Part shown: positions 52,342 to 59,863 of the stretch, in pieces
How the letters are laid out: every line of letters starts with the position of its first letter
Numbering within the stretch: the first letter of the stretch is position 1
From: Flavobacterium sp. CBA20B-1
Lineage (GTDB): Bacteria; Bacteroidota; Bacteroidia; Flavobacteriales; Flavobacteriaceae
NCBI RefSeq assembly: GCF_028473145.1
Contig: NZ_CP092370.1
Span: forward strand, 310,001-374,000
Length of the DNA stretch: 64,000 nucleotides
Reading direction: 5' to 3'
Notes under the pieces: generated by a model
Told to the model about the DNA's origin: nothing
Databases searched by the model: none
Seen by the model: the letters and a program-made list of their open reading frames with translations, nothing else
Position numbers and translations under genes: made by a program

Positions 52342-52776
52342 TTACCTCCCAAAAATCAACATAAACGAATCCCTCATTTCTTGGTTTGTGCGCTGATTTA
52401 TTTTAGTAATTGATTTAAAAGTGGATGCATCTAATTTTCTCCGTGTTGGTCTAACTTGGATATATTTCAATCCTAAATATTCGCACATTTCGCATAGTTT
52501 TTTAGCAACTTCAAAATTAGCGCCTGTTCTTTCTCCTATTTTTGCATTTACATTAGCCGATTGATTTACTATTTTATGCCAATTTGATTTATTTAAAAAT
52601 CCGCATTCAATGTAAACGGTGATACATTCGGTGCCATGAAGTAGGATAAGTTCTTTAAACCGCTTGAATATATCGAAAAAGGTTAATGTTTGCAGTTCGT
52701 AATGCTCGCCATTAATCAAAGAAAATCCAGACTTATCACAATCTGGATCTATGCCAATGGAAATTTTATTTTTCAT
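52342..52776 (-). CDS. RuvC-like Holliday-junction resolvase
   Basis: A 144-residue RNase H-fold protein from ATG 52776 (MKNKISIGIDPDCDKSGFSL). The first acidic residue is in GIDPD, the second in VYIECGF, and the C-terminal helix ends TNQEMRDSFMLIF with a final Asp/Glu set. This is the RuvC-like phage resolvase pattern, used to clear branched DNA before packaging. The frame extends to 52845, overlapping the upstream gene. Confidence 0.75.
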   Translation of the reverse strand: MKNKISIGIDPDCDKSGFSLINGEHYELQTLTFFDIFKRFKELILLHGTECITVYIECGFLNKSNWHKIVNQSANVNAKIGERTGANFEVAKKLCEMCEYLGLKYIQVRPTRRKLDASTFKSITKINQRTNQEMRDSFMLIFGR

Positions 52777-52798
52777 ATTTTGGGTTATTAAAATATTA

Positions 52799-52987
52799 TT
52801 AAAAAGGACAGTCTTCAATTGTTGGTTTTGGTTGTAAATCTGCATGATCTCGATTGATTTTTTCTTTTATTGCTTCACGAACAAACTTTTGCACCACAAA
52901 ACCACGTTGTTTAATTTTTTGAAGCGTTTGTTTTTGTGTTTTGCTTATTTTTAAAACAAATACTTCGCTGTACTTTAAAGGCTTCAT
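52799..52987 (-). CDS. small DNA-binding-like protein with SSB-like acidic tail
   Basis: 62 residues. A ribbon-helix-helix-like start (EVFVLKISKTQKQTLQKIKQ...FVREAIKEKI) ends in TIEDCPF, close to the acidic D-x-P-F tail of single-strand binding proteins that recruits replication partners. It lies directly upstream of the resolvase gene. Confidence 0.65.
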   Translation of the reverse strand: MKPLKYSEVFVLKISKTQKQTLQKIKQRGFVVQKFVREAIKEKINRDHADLQPKPTIEDCPF

Positions 52988-53025
52988 AAGTTATAAGTAT
53001 TACTTTTATTGCGTGTATATCGGTG

Positions 53026-53589
53026 TTAGAGCAAATGCCCCGACAACGCACGGGGTACAAGCTCCGATTTCAAGTATAGTGGATGTTTGGGCGTTCCGTC
53101 TTTCGCAAAGTCAATAGCGTATAGCTTGCCCTCCGCAAAACGAACCAAATCCATTTCGCTTTGACCCTTCAATACTTTTTTCAGGATTGGCCGATTGCCC
53201 CACGCACAAATCACTTTATCAACCCTGTCAGCTAATTTCTTGGTACACCATATATTTTTATCGCCAAATGGGTTATCCGCTTTCAATAATTCTTTCGGGT
53301 CTGTAGCTCTATAAGCAAATAAGTTGCAGACATATAATCCTCCATATCCCCACGCCTTCGCAAATCCAATACATCTTCTAATTGTTGGGTCGTCTTGCTC
53401 ACCATCTGCGGTTGATGGGTTCAGCATTATAAACAACACTTTCGGCTTTTCTGAATCCCAAATGCGGGTCAAAGAATAACGATATTTTCCGCAATCACTA
53501 ATTAGGGCACTTGCTCTAACATCACCTAAAAAACAGGCGGGGTTATCGCTTTTCGATTGGTCTAAGGGTATTTGCAATTGTTCGTTCAT
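53026..53589 (-). CDS. DUF1643 protein (cassette gene 1)
   Basis: A 187-residue DUF1643 protein. Landmarks are KVLFIMLNPSTADGEQDDPT, RRCIGFAKAWGYGGLYVCNL, FAYRATDPKELL and VICAWGN. The fold is a presumed enzyme of unknown activity. Its last codons overlap the 3' cassette-boundary sequence (GCATTTGCTCTAACACCG on the minus strand). More GC-rich than the neighbouring phage genes. Confidence 0.88.
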   Translation of the reverse strand: MNEQLQIPLDQSKSDNPACFLGDVRASALISDCGKYRYSLTRIWDSEKPKVLFIMLNPSTADGEQDDPTIRRCIGFAKAWGYGGLYVCNLFAYRATDPKELLKADNPFGDKNIWCTKKLADRVDKVICAWGNRPILKKVLKGQSEMDLVRFAEGKLYAIDFAKDGTPKHPLYLKSELVPRALSGHLL

Positions 53590-53639
53590 AATTCAAAGTT
53601 TGTGGGCTTTAATCCGCCCGATTTTTTAGCTGCGACACG

Positions 53640-54284
53640 TTATGCACAAATGCTACGTTTGTGTTCCATAAGGAAGTTTCCCCATTGTTTCGCCATAGCT
53701 TGTGCCACACCTTGAAAAGTCTTTGAACGTAGTTTTGCACGTTCTGGACCAGGTGGCAAATAGTGTAATCTTTGAGCTTCATTTTTTGGGAGTTGCTTCC
53801 ATTGCTCTTTTACGTCATTCGTGGCTATCAACTTAGGTAGCCCTTTTAACCAAAAACAAGTTGCTTTGCTTTCTGTATGTCCGAAATGATAGGGTTGCAC
53901 CAATTGGTCATATTTTCTACCAATCAATTCAACCGCATATTTATGAGGTATTGGGTTTTCAATCGCAATTAAAGGAATTGGTGCATCAAGCAACTTCTTA
54001 AAAAATTCAGCAGCATCTTTAAGGTTTTGCCACCTTTCCTCATTTCGGCTTCCGTCTTTATTGTAAAGCCAGCAAACACCGCTGTTAGTTAAGTACGTGC
54101 AAGTCGGGTGAGCTATCATCATATCCCAGCCTTCATTTAGCACATTCAAAACATCGTCTTTTATGTGCCATTCAGGGTGTCCACCACTACAATCCTGTAA
54201 GTCGCAACTATAAGCCTCAAATCCAAGTTTTCTAAGTTCAATTGTTGTTGCTTGGCTTTCCTCACAAGCTATTAGTATCTTCAT
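53640..54284 (-). CDS. DNA methyltransferase-like protein (cassette gene 2)
   Basis: A 214-residue protein of a phage family often labelled DNA cytosine methyltransferase. A Rossmann start (MKILIACEESQATTIELRKL), an acidic loop (EAYSCDLQDCSGGHPEWH) and a HPTCTYLTNSG segment take the place of motif IV; the usual PPC is HPTC. The C-terminal recognition part is short. Base-modifying activity cannot be assumed. It is flanked by cassette boundary repeats on both sides (53635-53653 and 54321-54383). Confidence 0.7.
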   Translation of the reverse strand: MKILIACEESQATTIELRKLGFEAYSCDLQDCSGGHPEWHIKDDVLNVLNEGWDMMIAHPTCTYLTNSGVCWLYNKDGSRNEERWQNLKDAAEFFKKLLDAPIPLIAIENPIPHKYAVELIGRKYDQLVQPYHFGHTESKATCFWLKGLPKLIATNDVKEQWKQLPKNEAQRLHYLPPGPERAKLRSKTFQGVAQAMAKQWGNFLMEHKRSICA

Positions 54285-54320
54285 TCTATTAAAGTTTTAA
54301 GATTAATAATCCGCATCAGT

Positions 54321-54383
54321 GCATAACAACGGCTATACTCCAGGCTTCCTATCGTCAGCCGAACGCATAGCCAAACCGTTAGC
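54321..54383. repeat. cassette-boundary inverted repeat A (63 bp)
   Basis: Outer ends GCATAAC (54321) and GTTAGC (54378-54383). Inner arms CGGCTAT and ATAGCC. Size and layout resemble an integron attC site but the end heptamers differ from the strict consensus. Confidence 0.65.
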
Positions 54384-54390
54384 AAACAGC

Positions 54391-54606
54391 TTACCTAGCA
54401 ATGCCATTCAAAGGAATTGAGCCAAACGCTCTTAATTGAGGCATCCCATTGTCGTGGTCTAATTCACTTTCTAATCTATGTTTTACCTCTTTAAAAGCTT
54501 TCATTCTTTCTTTTAATCCTAGCCTAGTAATTTCGTTTTTTTCTTCGTCAATTCTGTTTTCACAGCTTTCAATTTCAAAGTCGATAAATAATAATACTCT
54601 TTCCAT
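54391..54606 (-). CDS. small coiled-coil protein (cassette gene 3)
   Basis: 71 residues (MERVLLFIDFEIESCENRID), helical, lying between boundary repeats A (54321-54383) and B (54642-54751). Not recognised. Confidence 0.6.
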   Translation of the reverse strand: MERVLLFIDFEIESCENRIDEEKNEITRLGLKERMKAFKEVKHRLESELDHDNGMPQLRAFGSIPLNGIAR

Positions 54607-54641
54607 TTTTTTAAGTTTTAAAAAGCCGATTTGCTAACACT

Positions 54642-54751
54642 GCATAACAGTAATTTAGGCAATAGACTAGATTTATAATTGTTTTTGTACTTGTAATCTT
54701 GGTTTTTAACTACGATAGATTAGGCTTACTTTTCCTAAACTACTGTTATGC
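54642..54751. repeat. cassette-boundary inverted repeat B (110 bp)
   Basis: Arms GCATAACAGTAATTTAGG (54642-54659) and CCTAAACTACTGTTATGC (54734-54751): 17 of 18 pair. The loop is AT-rich and about 74 bases. Confidence 0.75.
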
Positions 54752-54752
54752 G

Positions 54753-54919
54753 ATAACGATGTAGCGAAATCCGCTTACGCTCCTTTCGCTACATCGGGGC
54801 GGCGCCTGCACCGCACGATGCGCTTGTCGCTTCGCGAACTTCGCACATCATGCGGTTTTGCAAAATCCTTTCCCCGAGCAAGCTCGGAAAAAGAACTTCG
54901 TAAAGCCGCCGCCCCGTTA
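54753..54919. repeat. GC-rich cassette-boundary structure C (167 bp)
   Basis: Ends TAACG and CGTTA. Inside, a 12-bp perfect repeat GATGTAGCGAAA/TTTCGCTACATC (54758-54795) and GGGGCGGCG/CGCCGCCCC (54796-54804 and 54907-54915). It is far richer in GC than the rest of the prophage. With repeat B it fills the 320-base gap between genes; no ORF is seen. Confidence 0.7.
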
Positions 54920-54929
54920 CCTACAAGTG

Positions 54930-55121
54930 CTATTCCTCGTCCAAAACAAGAACATTATCCTGTGCTAAAACTTCACCATCTGGCTCTTCCATAAAGTTTA
55001 TCATCTTCACAAAGGCACTGTTTACAAGTCCGTATGTAAACTCTGTTTTTCGTTCAGCAACAAACACATCCATACTATCAGGTAGGTTTGCGATTTTTTC
55101 TTTCAATTCTTTGACTGTCAT
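54930..55121 (-). CDS. small acidic protein (cassette gene 4)
   Basis: 63 residues (MTVKELKEKIANLPDSMDVF...), a DNA-binding-free, beta-containing protein ending DNVLVLDEE. It lies between structures C and D. Such small MTVKELKEKI proteins are frequent in phages and cassettes. Function unknown. Confidence 0.65.
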   Translation of the reverse strand: MTVKELKEKIANLPDSMDVFVAERKTEFTYGLVNSAFVKMINFMEEPDGEVLAQDNVLVLDEE

Positions 55122-55147
55122 TTTGTTTTCATTTACCGCACCGAACC

Positions 55148-55246
55148 GCTAACAAGGCATATACGCTACCTCTGCGGACGATACGCTGTTCAACTTATGT
55201 TTTGCAATTTCGGGGCAGCGTATATGCCCCGAAACGTAACGTTAGC
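55148..55246. repeat. cassette-boundary inverted repeat D (99 bp)
   Basis: Ends GCTAAC (55148) and GTTAGC (55241). Inner arms GGCATATACGCT (55156-55167) and AGCGTATATGCC (55217-55228), a perfect 12-bp pair. Confidence 0.75.
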
Positions 55247-55254
55247 TACTAATT

Positions 55255-55629
55255 TTACAACCTAACTTTTAAATATTCTTTTAAATCGTTGCTTAAATAC
55301 TTTTCATTGTCATTAATGAATTCAGCAAGCAAATACTTATCTAAAGGCCCTTTGTTTTCCATAAAATTCTGGAATTTTAGGAAGTTAATTCTGTCTTTTT
55401 TATAGATTTCCAAACCGTTTTTAAAAGAATTTGCGCCATAAATTACAGTAGCGTGGTCTAAATTGAAAAATTCACCTATTTTTCTAAATGTCCATTTTCT
55501 ATTTTCTCTTAAAAAGTAAAATATAAGATACCTTATTTGAACAATTTCTTTTTTTCGTGTATGATTAAAAATATCATTTCCATCAATACCGTATAGTCTA
55601 TTGACTACACTTATAATATTCTCTTTCAT
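55255..55629 (-). CDS. DnaA domain IV-like DNA-binding protein
   Basis: A 124-residue protein. The centre has the DnaA domain IV layout: RKKEIVQIRYLIFYFLRE, then KWTFRKIGEFFNLDHATVIYGA, where DHATVIYG matches the DnaA-box-reading DHTTVxHA motif. The AAA+ module is absent. It could bind DnaA boxes on the phage or host origin. It overlaps the upstream gene by four bases. Confidence 0.82.
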   Translation of the reverse strand: MKENIISVVNRLYGIDGNDIFNHTRKKEIVQIRYLIFYFLRENRKWTFRKIGEFFNLDHATVIYGANSFKNGLEIYKKDRINFLKFQNFMENKGPLDKYLLAEFINDNEKYLSNDLKEYLKVRL

Positions 55630-55973
55630 CTATTTATCTTTTTTACAATTCCCTCAATACTACTTCGGTCTTTAAAATAAGCTTTTACTACTTGTGTGAA
55701 ATTTTCCATTTCCCAAATTGGGATTTTTGATATTACACTTGTGAATTTCTCAAGAACATTATAAACTTGTTTTAAAGAATCTTCTTCTTTATCAAAAAGT
55801 AAGTCAAAATCTTTTTCGCGTTTGATAAGTTCTTCTAAATAGTTGTTTGTTCGTGATTTTAAAGTTTTTGAAAATACATTTGGCAATGAATTTTTTAAAT
55901 CTTCATTGTTGTTTAACGCTAATTGTGATGAAAGAATAGCGTGTACTATTTTGTCTTGTGTTGATTTTACCAT
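55626..55973 (-). CDS. helical phage protein, function unknown
   Basis: 115 residues, all helical (VKSTQDKIVHAILSSQLALN), coupled to the DnaA-like gene. No family recognised. Confidence 0.65.
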   Translation of the reverse strand: MVKSTQDKIVHAILSSQLALNNNEDLKNSLPNVFSKTLKSRTNNYLEELIKREKDFDLLFDKEEDSLKQVYNVLEKFTSVISKIPIWEMENFTQVVKAYFKDRSSIEGIVKKINR

Positions 55974-56053
55974 AAATACATCATTAAAATTGTTAGTAAA
56001 AAAATAAAGGCTACAAATAAGTAGCCTATGGTGTCAAATCTGTTTTTGCGCAT
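55967..56053 (-). CDS. candidate membrane microprotein (28 aa) overlapping a hairpin
   Basis: MRKNRFDTIGYLFVAFIFLL followed by TILMMYLW: a single hydrophobic segment. Its stop overlaps the next ATG by seven bases, and its start is three bases after the stop of the PcfJ-like gene. The DNA also forms GGCTAC/GTAGCC followed by T7, a terminator-like hairpin on the minus strand (56009-56026). Either or both may be real. Confidence 0.4.
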   Translation of the reverse strand: MRKNRFDTIGYLFVAFIFLLTILMMYLW

Positions 56054-56056
56054 TTT

Positions 56057-57343
56057 TTAAGCAGTATTTTGTAGTTTATTTTTTCGTTGTGAAATCAAAT
56101 CTAAATTTTCGTTAACTAGAGATATAATTGATTTATGATACTTGGTAGCTTCATTTCCAAATCCTCTAGATTGAATAATTTTTAATTTTGAAAGTGAAAG
56201 TTCAACCGTTTCTACTTTTTTACCGTTATAAGTAGCAGAAAATATTAAAGAATCATCTTTTGAATAATACTTATTAGTATAAACGCAATGTTTGTGCGTA
56301 TCAGCTTCATCAATAAAATCCTGAATAGTTTCTAAAACTTTTACCGATAATTTTCCTTTTGAAAATTCCAATCCAACAAAGTCTTGAATTTTTTGAGAGT
56401 AATTCTTTTGTTCTTGTTTAATTTGTTTTAAACGCTCTTTTAACTCTTTTTCTTTATCAATTTTCTTTTTCTTTTCGACTAACCTATCATGCGCTTTATT
56501 TAAGTCAATTGGAAATAGATATTTCGGACTTCTCAGATCTTTTAAGAAATACGAAAGTAAATCAAGGTAATCAAGCCACAAACTTGCATCTGCTACAACA
56601 TAATTATTTCGCATAGCTATTTTTATTGATGCCCAATATGTAGCGATGAGGTTTGGATGATAATTTGTATGAGCAAATAAGCTAAATTGTTTTGCCTTTA
56701 ATAACGTTTCTGCTTTATTGTTGTATTTAAGTACTTTTGATGCTCCTAAAAACGTTAATCCTTGTAGTTCGTGGTTTATTCCGTATTTAGAATATTCGTC
56801 TTTGAATTGTGATCCAGGATAGTATTTGAAAGGATACGGATTGTAGCATTGTTCCTTGTAGTAAGACGGTTTTCTGTTCTCTAAAGCTCCATATCTTGGA
56901 TTACCAGCGCCAGTGTTGCACATTCTTCCGATATACTGAATTTTCGAATGATCTGGAGGAATAAATTGCATTACGTTTTCTCGTATGCTAAAAATAGCTT
57001 TTGTATATTTTTTGTGATATGAAATTATTTCAAACAATCTAACAACTTGATAATCGCCTAAAACTTCCGCAAAAGCAACGTAGTAACTTTGTTCGAACGT
57101 TCTTTTCAATGATTTTGTAATATTTAATTCAGTATTGCAGGCAGGGCAGGTTACTTTATTGTTTTCAACCATGTCTATAGAATGTTCGTTTCCGCAATCA
57201 ATACACCAAAAGTATTTTTTAGTTGCTATTCCAATATGTTCGTTGCACTCTTTGAAAGCCCAGTCTTTAATTTTATCTTCTACATCGAGTACAATTTTAC
57301 TTAAATTAAAGACTTCAACTTGGGCTTTTGTTCTTGGTTTCAT
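56057..57343 (-). CDS. PcfJ-like protein
   Basis: A 428-residue protein. An N-terminal zinc ribbon (CIDCGNEH...CPACNTEL) precedes the PcfJ-type domain (RMCNTGAGNPRYGALENRKP region, HELQGLTFLGASKVLKY, ETIQDFIDEADTHKHCVYTN). PcfJ genes occur beside PcfK on conjugative plasmids, integrative elements and phages of Firmicutes and Bacteroidota; the activity is undefined. It starts four bases inside the pcfK-like stop. Confidence 0.82.
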   Translation of the reverse strand: MKPRTKAQVEVFNLSKIVLDVEDKIKDWAFKECNEHIGIATKKYFWCIDCGNEHSIDMVENNKVTCPACNTELNITKSLKRTFEQSYYVAFAEVLGDYQVVRLFEIISYHKKYTKAIFSIRENVMQFIPPDHSKIQYIGRMCNTGAGNPRYGALENRKPSYYKEQCYNPYPFKYYPGSQFKDEYSKYGINHELQGLTFLGASKVLKYNNKAETLLKAKQFSLFAHTNYHPNLIATYWASIKIAMRNNYVVADASLWLDYLDLLSYFLKDLRSPKYLFPIDLNKAHDRLVEKKKKIDKEKELKERLKQIKQEQKNYSQKIQDFVGLEFSKGKLSVKVLETIQDFIDEADTHKHCVYTNKYYSKDDSLIFSATYNGKKVETVELSLSKLKIIQSRGFGNEATKYHKSIISLVNENLDLISQRKNKLQNTA

Positions 57344-57729
57344 ACACCTTCAAAATCAAAAAGTGATACCTGTTTTGATGTGTCCATTTCAACAACTTTC
57401 TGTTTTTTAGTAGGCTTCGCTACTTTTTTAGGTTTTTCTATATTTACCTTTGACTTATTAGTAGCTGTATGATTAACAACAACAGTTCCGTTTAATGGCT
57501 TTCCGATAGCAATATCATCTTCATCATAGTAATGAACTGCCATTTGATATATTTCTTCATCTGCAAAGCCGTTACAACCTGATGCTTTTACTTGGTTTAA
57601 GATGTAAGTGATGCAGTCATCTATATTTTTATTATCTTTTTTCAAACTATCGGCAAATAATTCATCTTTTGCAGCTAAACCATTCAAGTGGTTTTGAATG
57701 GCGGTTTTAAAATGATCTGTTCCTTTCAT
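57340..57729 (-). CDS. PcfK-like protein
   Basis: A 129-residue PcfK-type protein: KGTDHFKTAIQNHLNGLAAK start, IDDCITYILNQVKASGCNGF and EEIYQMAVHYYDEDDI, followed by a Lys-rich linker and a conserved acidic/aromatic tail (KQVSLFDFEGV). It is paired with PcfJ downstream, as usual. Confidence 0.82.
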   Translation of the reverse strand: MKGTDHFKTAIQNHLNGLAAKDELFADSLKKDNKNIDDCITYILNQVKASGCNGFADEEIYQMAVHYYDEDDIAIGKPLNGTVVVNHTATNKSKVNIEKPKKVAKPTKKQKVVEMDTSKQVSLFDFEGV

Positions 57730-57803
57730 AATAGTATCCTTAAAAAATTAAACACTAAAAAAGCGGTAAATAATACCGCTGCTACTTTATCTATTTTGTT
57801 CAT
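57726..57803 (-). CDS. candidate membrane microprotein (25 aa) overlapping a hairpin
   Basis: MNKIDKVAAVLFTAFLVFNF followed by LRILL. Its ATG overlaps the end of the gene at 57787, and its TGA overlaps the pcfK-like ATG (TTATGA). The DNA also forms AGCGGTA/TACCGCT followed by T6 on the minus strand (57762-57780). It resembles the microprotein at 55967 (L-F-x-A-F in both). Confidence 0.4.
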   Translation of the reverse strand: MNKIDKVAAVLFTAFLVFNFLRILL

Positions 57804-57966
57804 TCTTGTGAATTTTAATTGTTGACAAATCGCCTTTCTTTGATTCAGCCCAATTAAATATATCTTCAATTGAATTCTCTTTGTGAAATGTTCCAACAAT
57901 TAGAACTCTTTCCCAGGATTCATTGCTTACTTGAATTGTTGATTTAACTGATACTATGTAATCCAT
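57787..57966 (-). CDS. small phage protein, function unknown
   Basis: 59 residues from ATG 57966 (MDYIVSVKSTIQVSNESWER); a longer frame to 58080 overlaps the upstream gene and lacks support. Beta-rich. Not recognised. Confidence 0.6.
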   Translation of the reverse strand: MDYIVSVKSTIQVSNESWERVLIVGTFHKENSIEDIFNWAESKKGDLSTIKIHKNEQNR

Positions 57967-57970
57967 AACT

Positions 57971-59029
57971 CTACGATTTTTGTTCTTTATTAAAATAAAC
58001 AAGATAATAGTACATCTGCTTTTCTTGGTCCCAACCTTTTTCAATGAACTTTTCGGTAGATTCAGGATTGATAAAATCAAGTTTGATAGTTACGTTCGTA
58101 TCAAGATTAATAACATTTTTAATCTTTTTTCTAGCTTCCGAAACAGCTCCATTATCAATCGGAAATGTGCTTAAATCTTCGATTGAGTACTTCTCGGCAC
58201 GGTCTGTTTTATAGCTTTTAAATTCAGCTTGTAAGTCAGGATTTTCAATTACTTCATTTATAAAATTTTCCTCTTCAAACTCGTCATTTTTAGCGAAGTA
58301 GTTTACTGATCGGTTCATAAACATCACTTCTTCTTTTTTATCTTCGGCAGGTAATACCACGTCTTTTGCAAAATCCTGAACAAACTTCAAGTATTTTTTA
58401 GTGTTGAATTTTTCATCTTGAAAAGTATCAACCGATAAAAAATGTTCCATCCAGTAACGCGCATCATAACGATTGCTATCTATTGTTAAGATTTTATAGC
58501 CTTCTTCTTTTTTGTAGTTGAAAATAATGCAGCCTTTATCCAATTTTGACAAATTTATTCCCTGCTTCAATTCCATTTCTAGGTTACTTTCCTTTTCTTG
58601 AAACTGAATGAAATCTGCTTTTATTTCACTTTTGAATATTCCTATTGCATCAACAACATTGTTATCAATGGTAACGTTTGTAAGGTAGCAGACATAAACC
58701 TCACCGTTTTTAATATGCGGATGGTTTGATTGTTCGTAAAGATGCTTTGTAATCTTTTTTGAAACATCGTGCGCTTTATTCGGATTAGAGAAAATCTCAT
58801 TTGCGAATTGATAAACATCGTTATAATCTAAATCAACATCGTGTGCAAATTGGTAGTAATTTTCTTCTTTTTCACGAAAAGGTTTGAAGAAATATTCTTT
58901 TAAAAGCGGTGTAACTTCATCGTTTAATCTGAAATTATTTTCAGATAAAAAAACCGCTTCGTTACGGCTTTTATTTCCCACACGGTGGATTGATAAACTT
59001 TCGATTTGGGTATTAAATAAATTAATCAT
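57971..59029 (-). CDS. nucleoid-associated protein, NdpA/YejK family
   Basis: A 352-residue protein with the NdpA layout: IESLSIHRVGNKSRNEAVFL at the start, NGEVYVCYLTNVTIDNN, VDAIGIFKSE, a YDARYWMEHFL block and the final VINLDTNVTIKLDFINPEST. Enterobacterial YejK coats the nucleoid. The phage copy may protect or organise replicating DNA (inference). Confidence 0.85.
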   Translation of the reverse strand: MINLFNTQIESLSIHRVGNKSRNEAVFLSENNFRLNDEVTPLLKEYFFKPFREKEENYYQFAHDVDLDYNDVYQFANEIFSNPNKAHDVSKKITKHLYEQSNHPHIKNGEVYVCYLTNVTIDNNVVDAIGIFKSEIKADFIQFQEKESNLEMELKQGINLSKLDKGCIIFNYKKEEGYKILTIDSNRYDARYWMEHFLSVDTFQDEKFNTKKYLKFVQDFAKDVVLPAEDKKEEVMFMNRSVNYFAKNDEFEEENFINEVIENPDLQAEFKSYKTDRAEKYSIEDLSTFPIDNGAVSEARKKIKNVINLDTNVTIKLDFINPESTEKFIEKGWDQEKQMYYYLVYFNKEQKS

Positions 59030-59054
59030 GTGATATAAAAATTTAGGTTAAAAA

Positions 59055-59213
59055 TTATTTTTTTAAAATCATGCTTCTAATCGGGCCAGAAACATATTTT
59101 GCGCCTGCTTTAATTTTTTCGGCTGTTTGCTTTCTAGCAATTTCTTGAGCTTTTAAGGCTTCTTTTCTTTCAATTTGATGCCTTGTGTGTTTGAATTCTG
59201 AATTATCCGCCAT
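59055..59213 (-). CDS. small basic helical protein (52 aa)
   Basis: MADNSEFKHTRHQIERKEAL followed by KAQEIARKQTAEKIKAGA and ISRSMILKK-type end; it is rich in Lys and Arg. It lies in the leftward operon between 59029 and 59224 and fills that gap. Short, so moderate confidence. Confidence 0.5.
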   Translation of the reverse strand: MADNSEFKHTRHQIERKEALKAQEIARKQTAEKIKAGAKYVSGPIRSMILKK

Positions 59214-59223
59214 TGTTCAAAAA

Positions 59224-59430
59224 TTATAGTTTCAATAATGCTTCAATTTTATCCACAAAAAGCCTTTCTAGTTTTTTATTGGAAGTATGTAGTAGTGATT
59301 TTTCTAAACAATTCAAATATTTTTCAATATTCATAATCGTTGTTGCTTGATCTAATTTTATGGGTGTTTGTAGGTTTTTATTCCTGATTTCAACAAGGTT
59401 TTCTTGTAGCCAGAGTTCTTTTTTAGACAT
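59224..59430 (-). CDS. small helical phage protein
   Basis: 68 residues (MSKKELWLQENLVEIRNKNL), helical, overlapping the ASCH gene by eight bases. Not recognised. Confidence 0.55.
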   Translation of the reverse strand: MSKKELWLQENLVEIRNKNLQTPIKLDQATTIMNIEKYLNCLEKSLLHTSNKKLERLFVDKIEALLKL

Positions 59431-59863
59431 TATTCAAAATTGAAGGGTCAAAATCCCAAAAACTCAACTTCCCTTTAACGTTTAGGATTGGTTTTTCGTA
59501 TAGAATTGGATTTGCAAGTACCCAATTGTAAACTTCTTTGTATTGCGTTCCATCATATGAAGCATAATTAAACCCTTTTTCAGCCCAAATACTCGGATGA
59601 TTTATCACACAATCAACAATATCAACTTCTCCGATGATAGCGGAGAATAAACCTGTAGTTTTTTTATAATCATCAAGGCTGATTTTTACTAATTCATCAT
59701 GAACAATAGACGCTTGCTCTGTTAACCAAAAATTAGCCTTTTTTGCCGATACGTGAATATAAACTCTTCCTCGAAAGTGAGTTTTCCAAGTACGGTTTTC
59801 GATGTCTTTGACGCCTGATGCTATAAGATAAGCCCATGGTTGTTTTATTGTGATTGCTTTCAT
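59423..59863 (-). CDS. ASCH-domain protein
   Basis: A 146-residue ASCH protein: MKAITIKQPWAYLIASGVKD with the conserved ENRTWKTHFRGRVYIHVS. ASCH domains are PUA-like and bind RNA or act on modified nucleosides. It overlaps the DnaC-like gene by four bases and is co-translated. Its target in this phage is unknown. Confidence 0.88.
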   Translation of the reverse strand: MKAITIKQPWAYLIASGVKDIENRTWKTHFRGRVYIHVSAKKANFWLTEQASIVHDELVKISLDDYKKTTGLFSAIIGEVDIVDCVINHPSIWAEKGFNYASYDGTQYKEVYNWVLANPILYEKPILNVKGKLSFWDFDPSILNNV

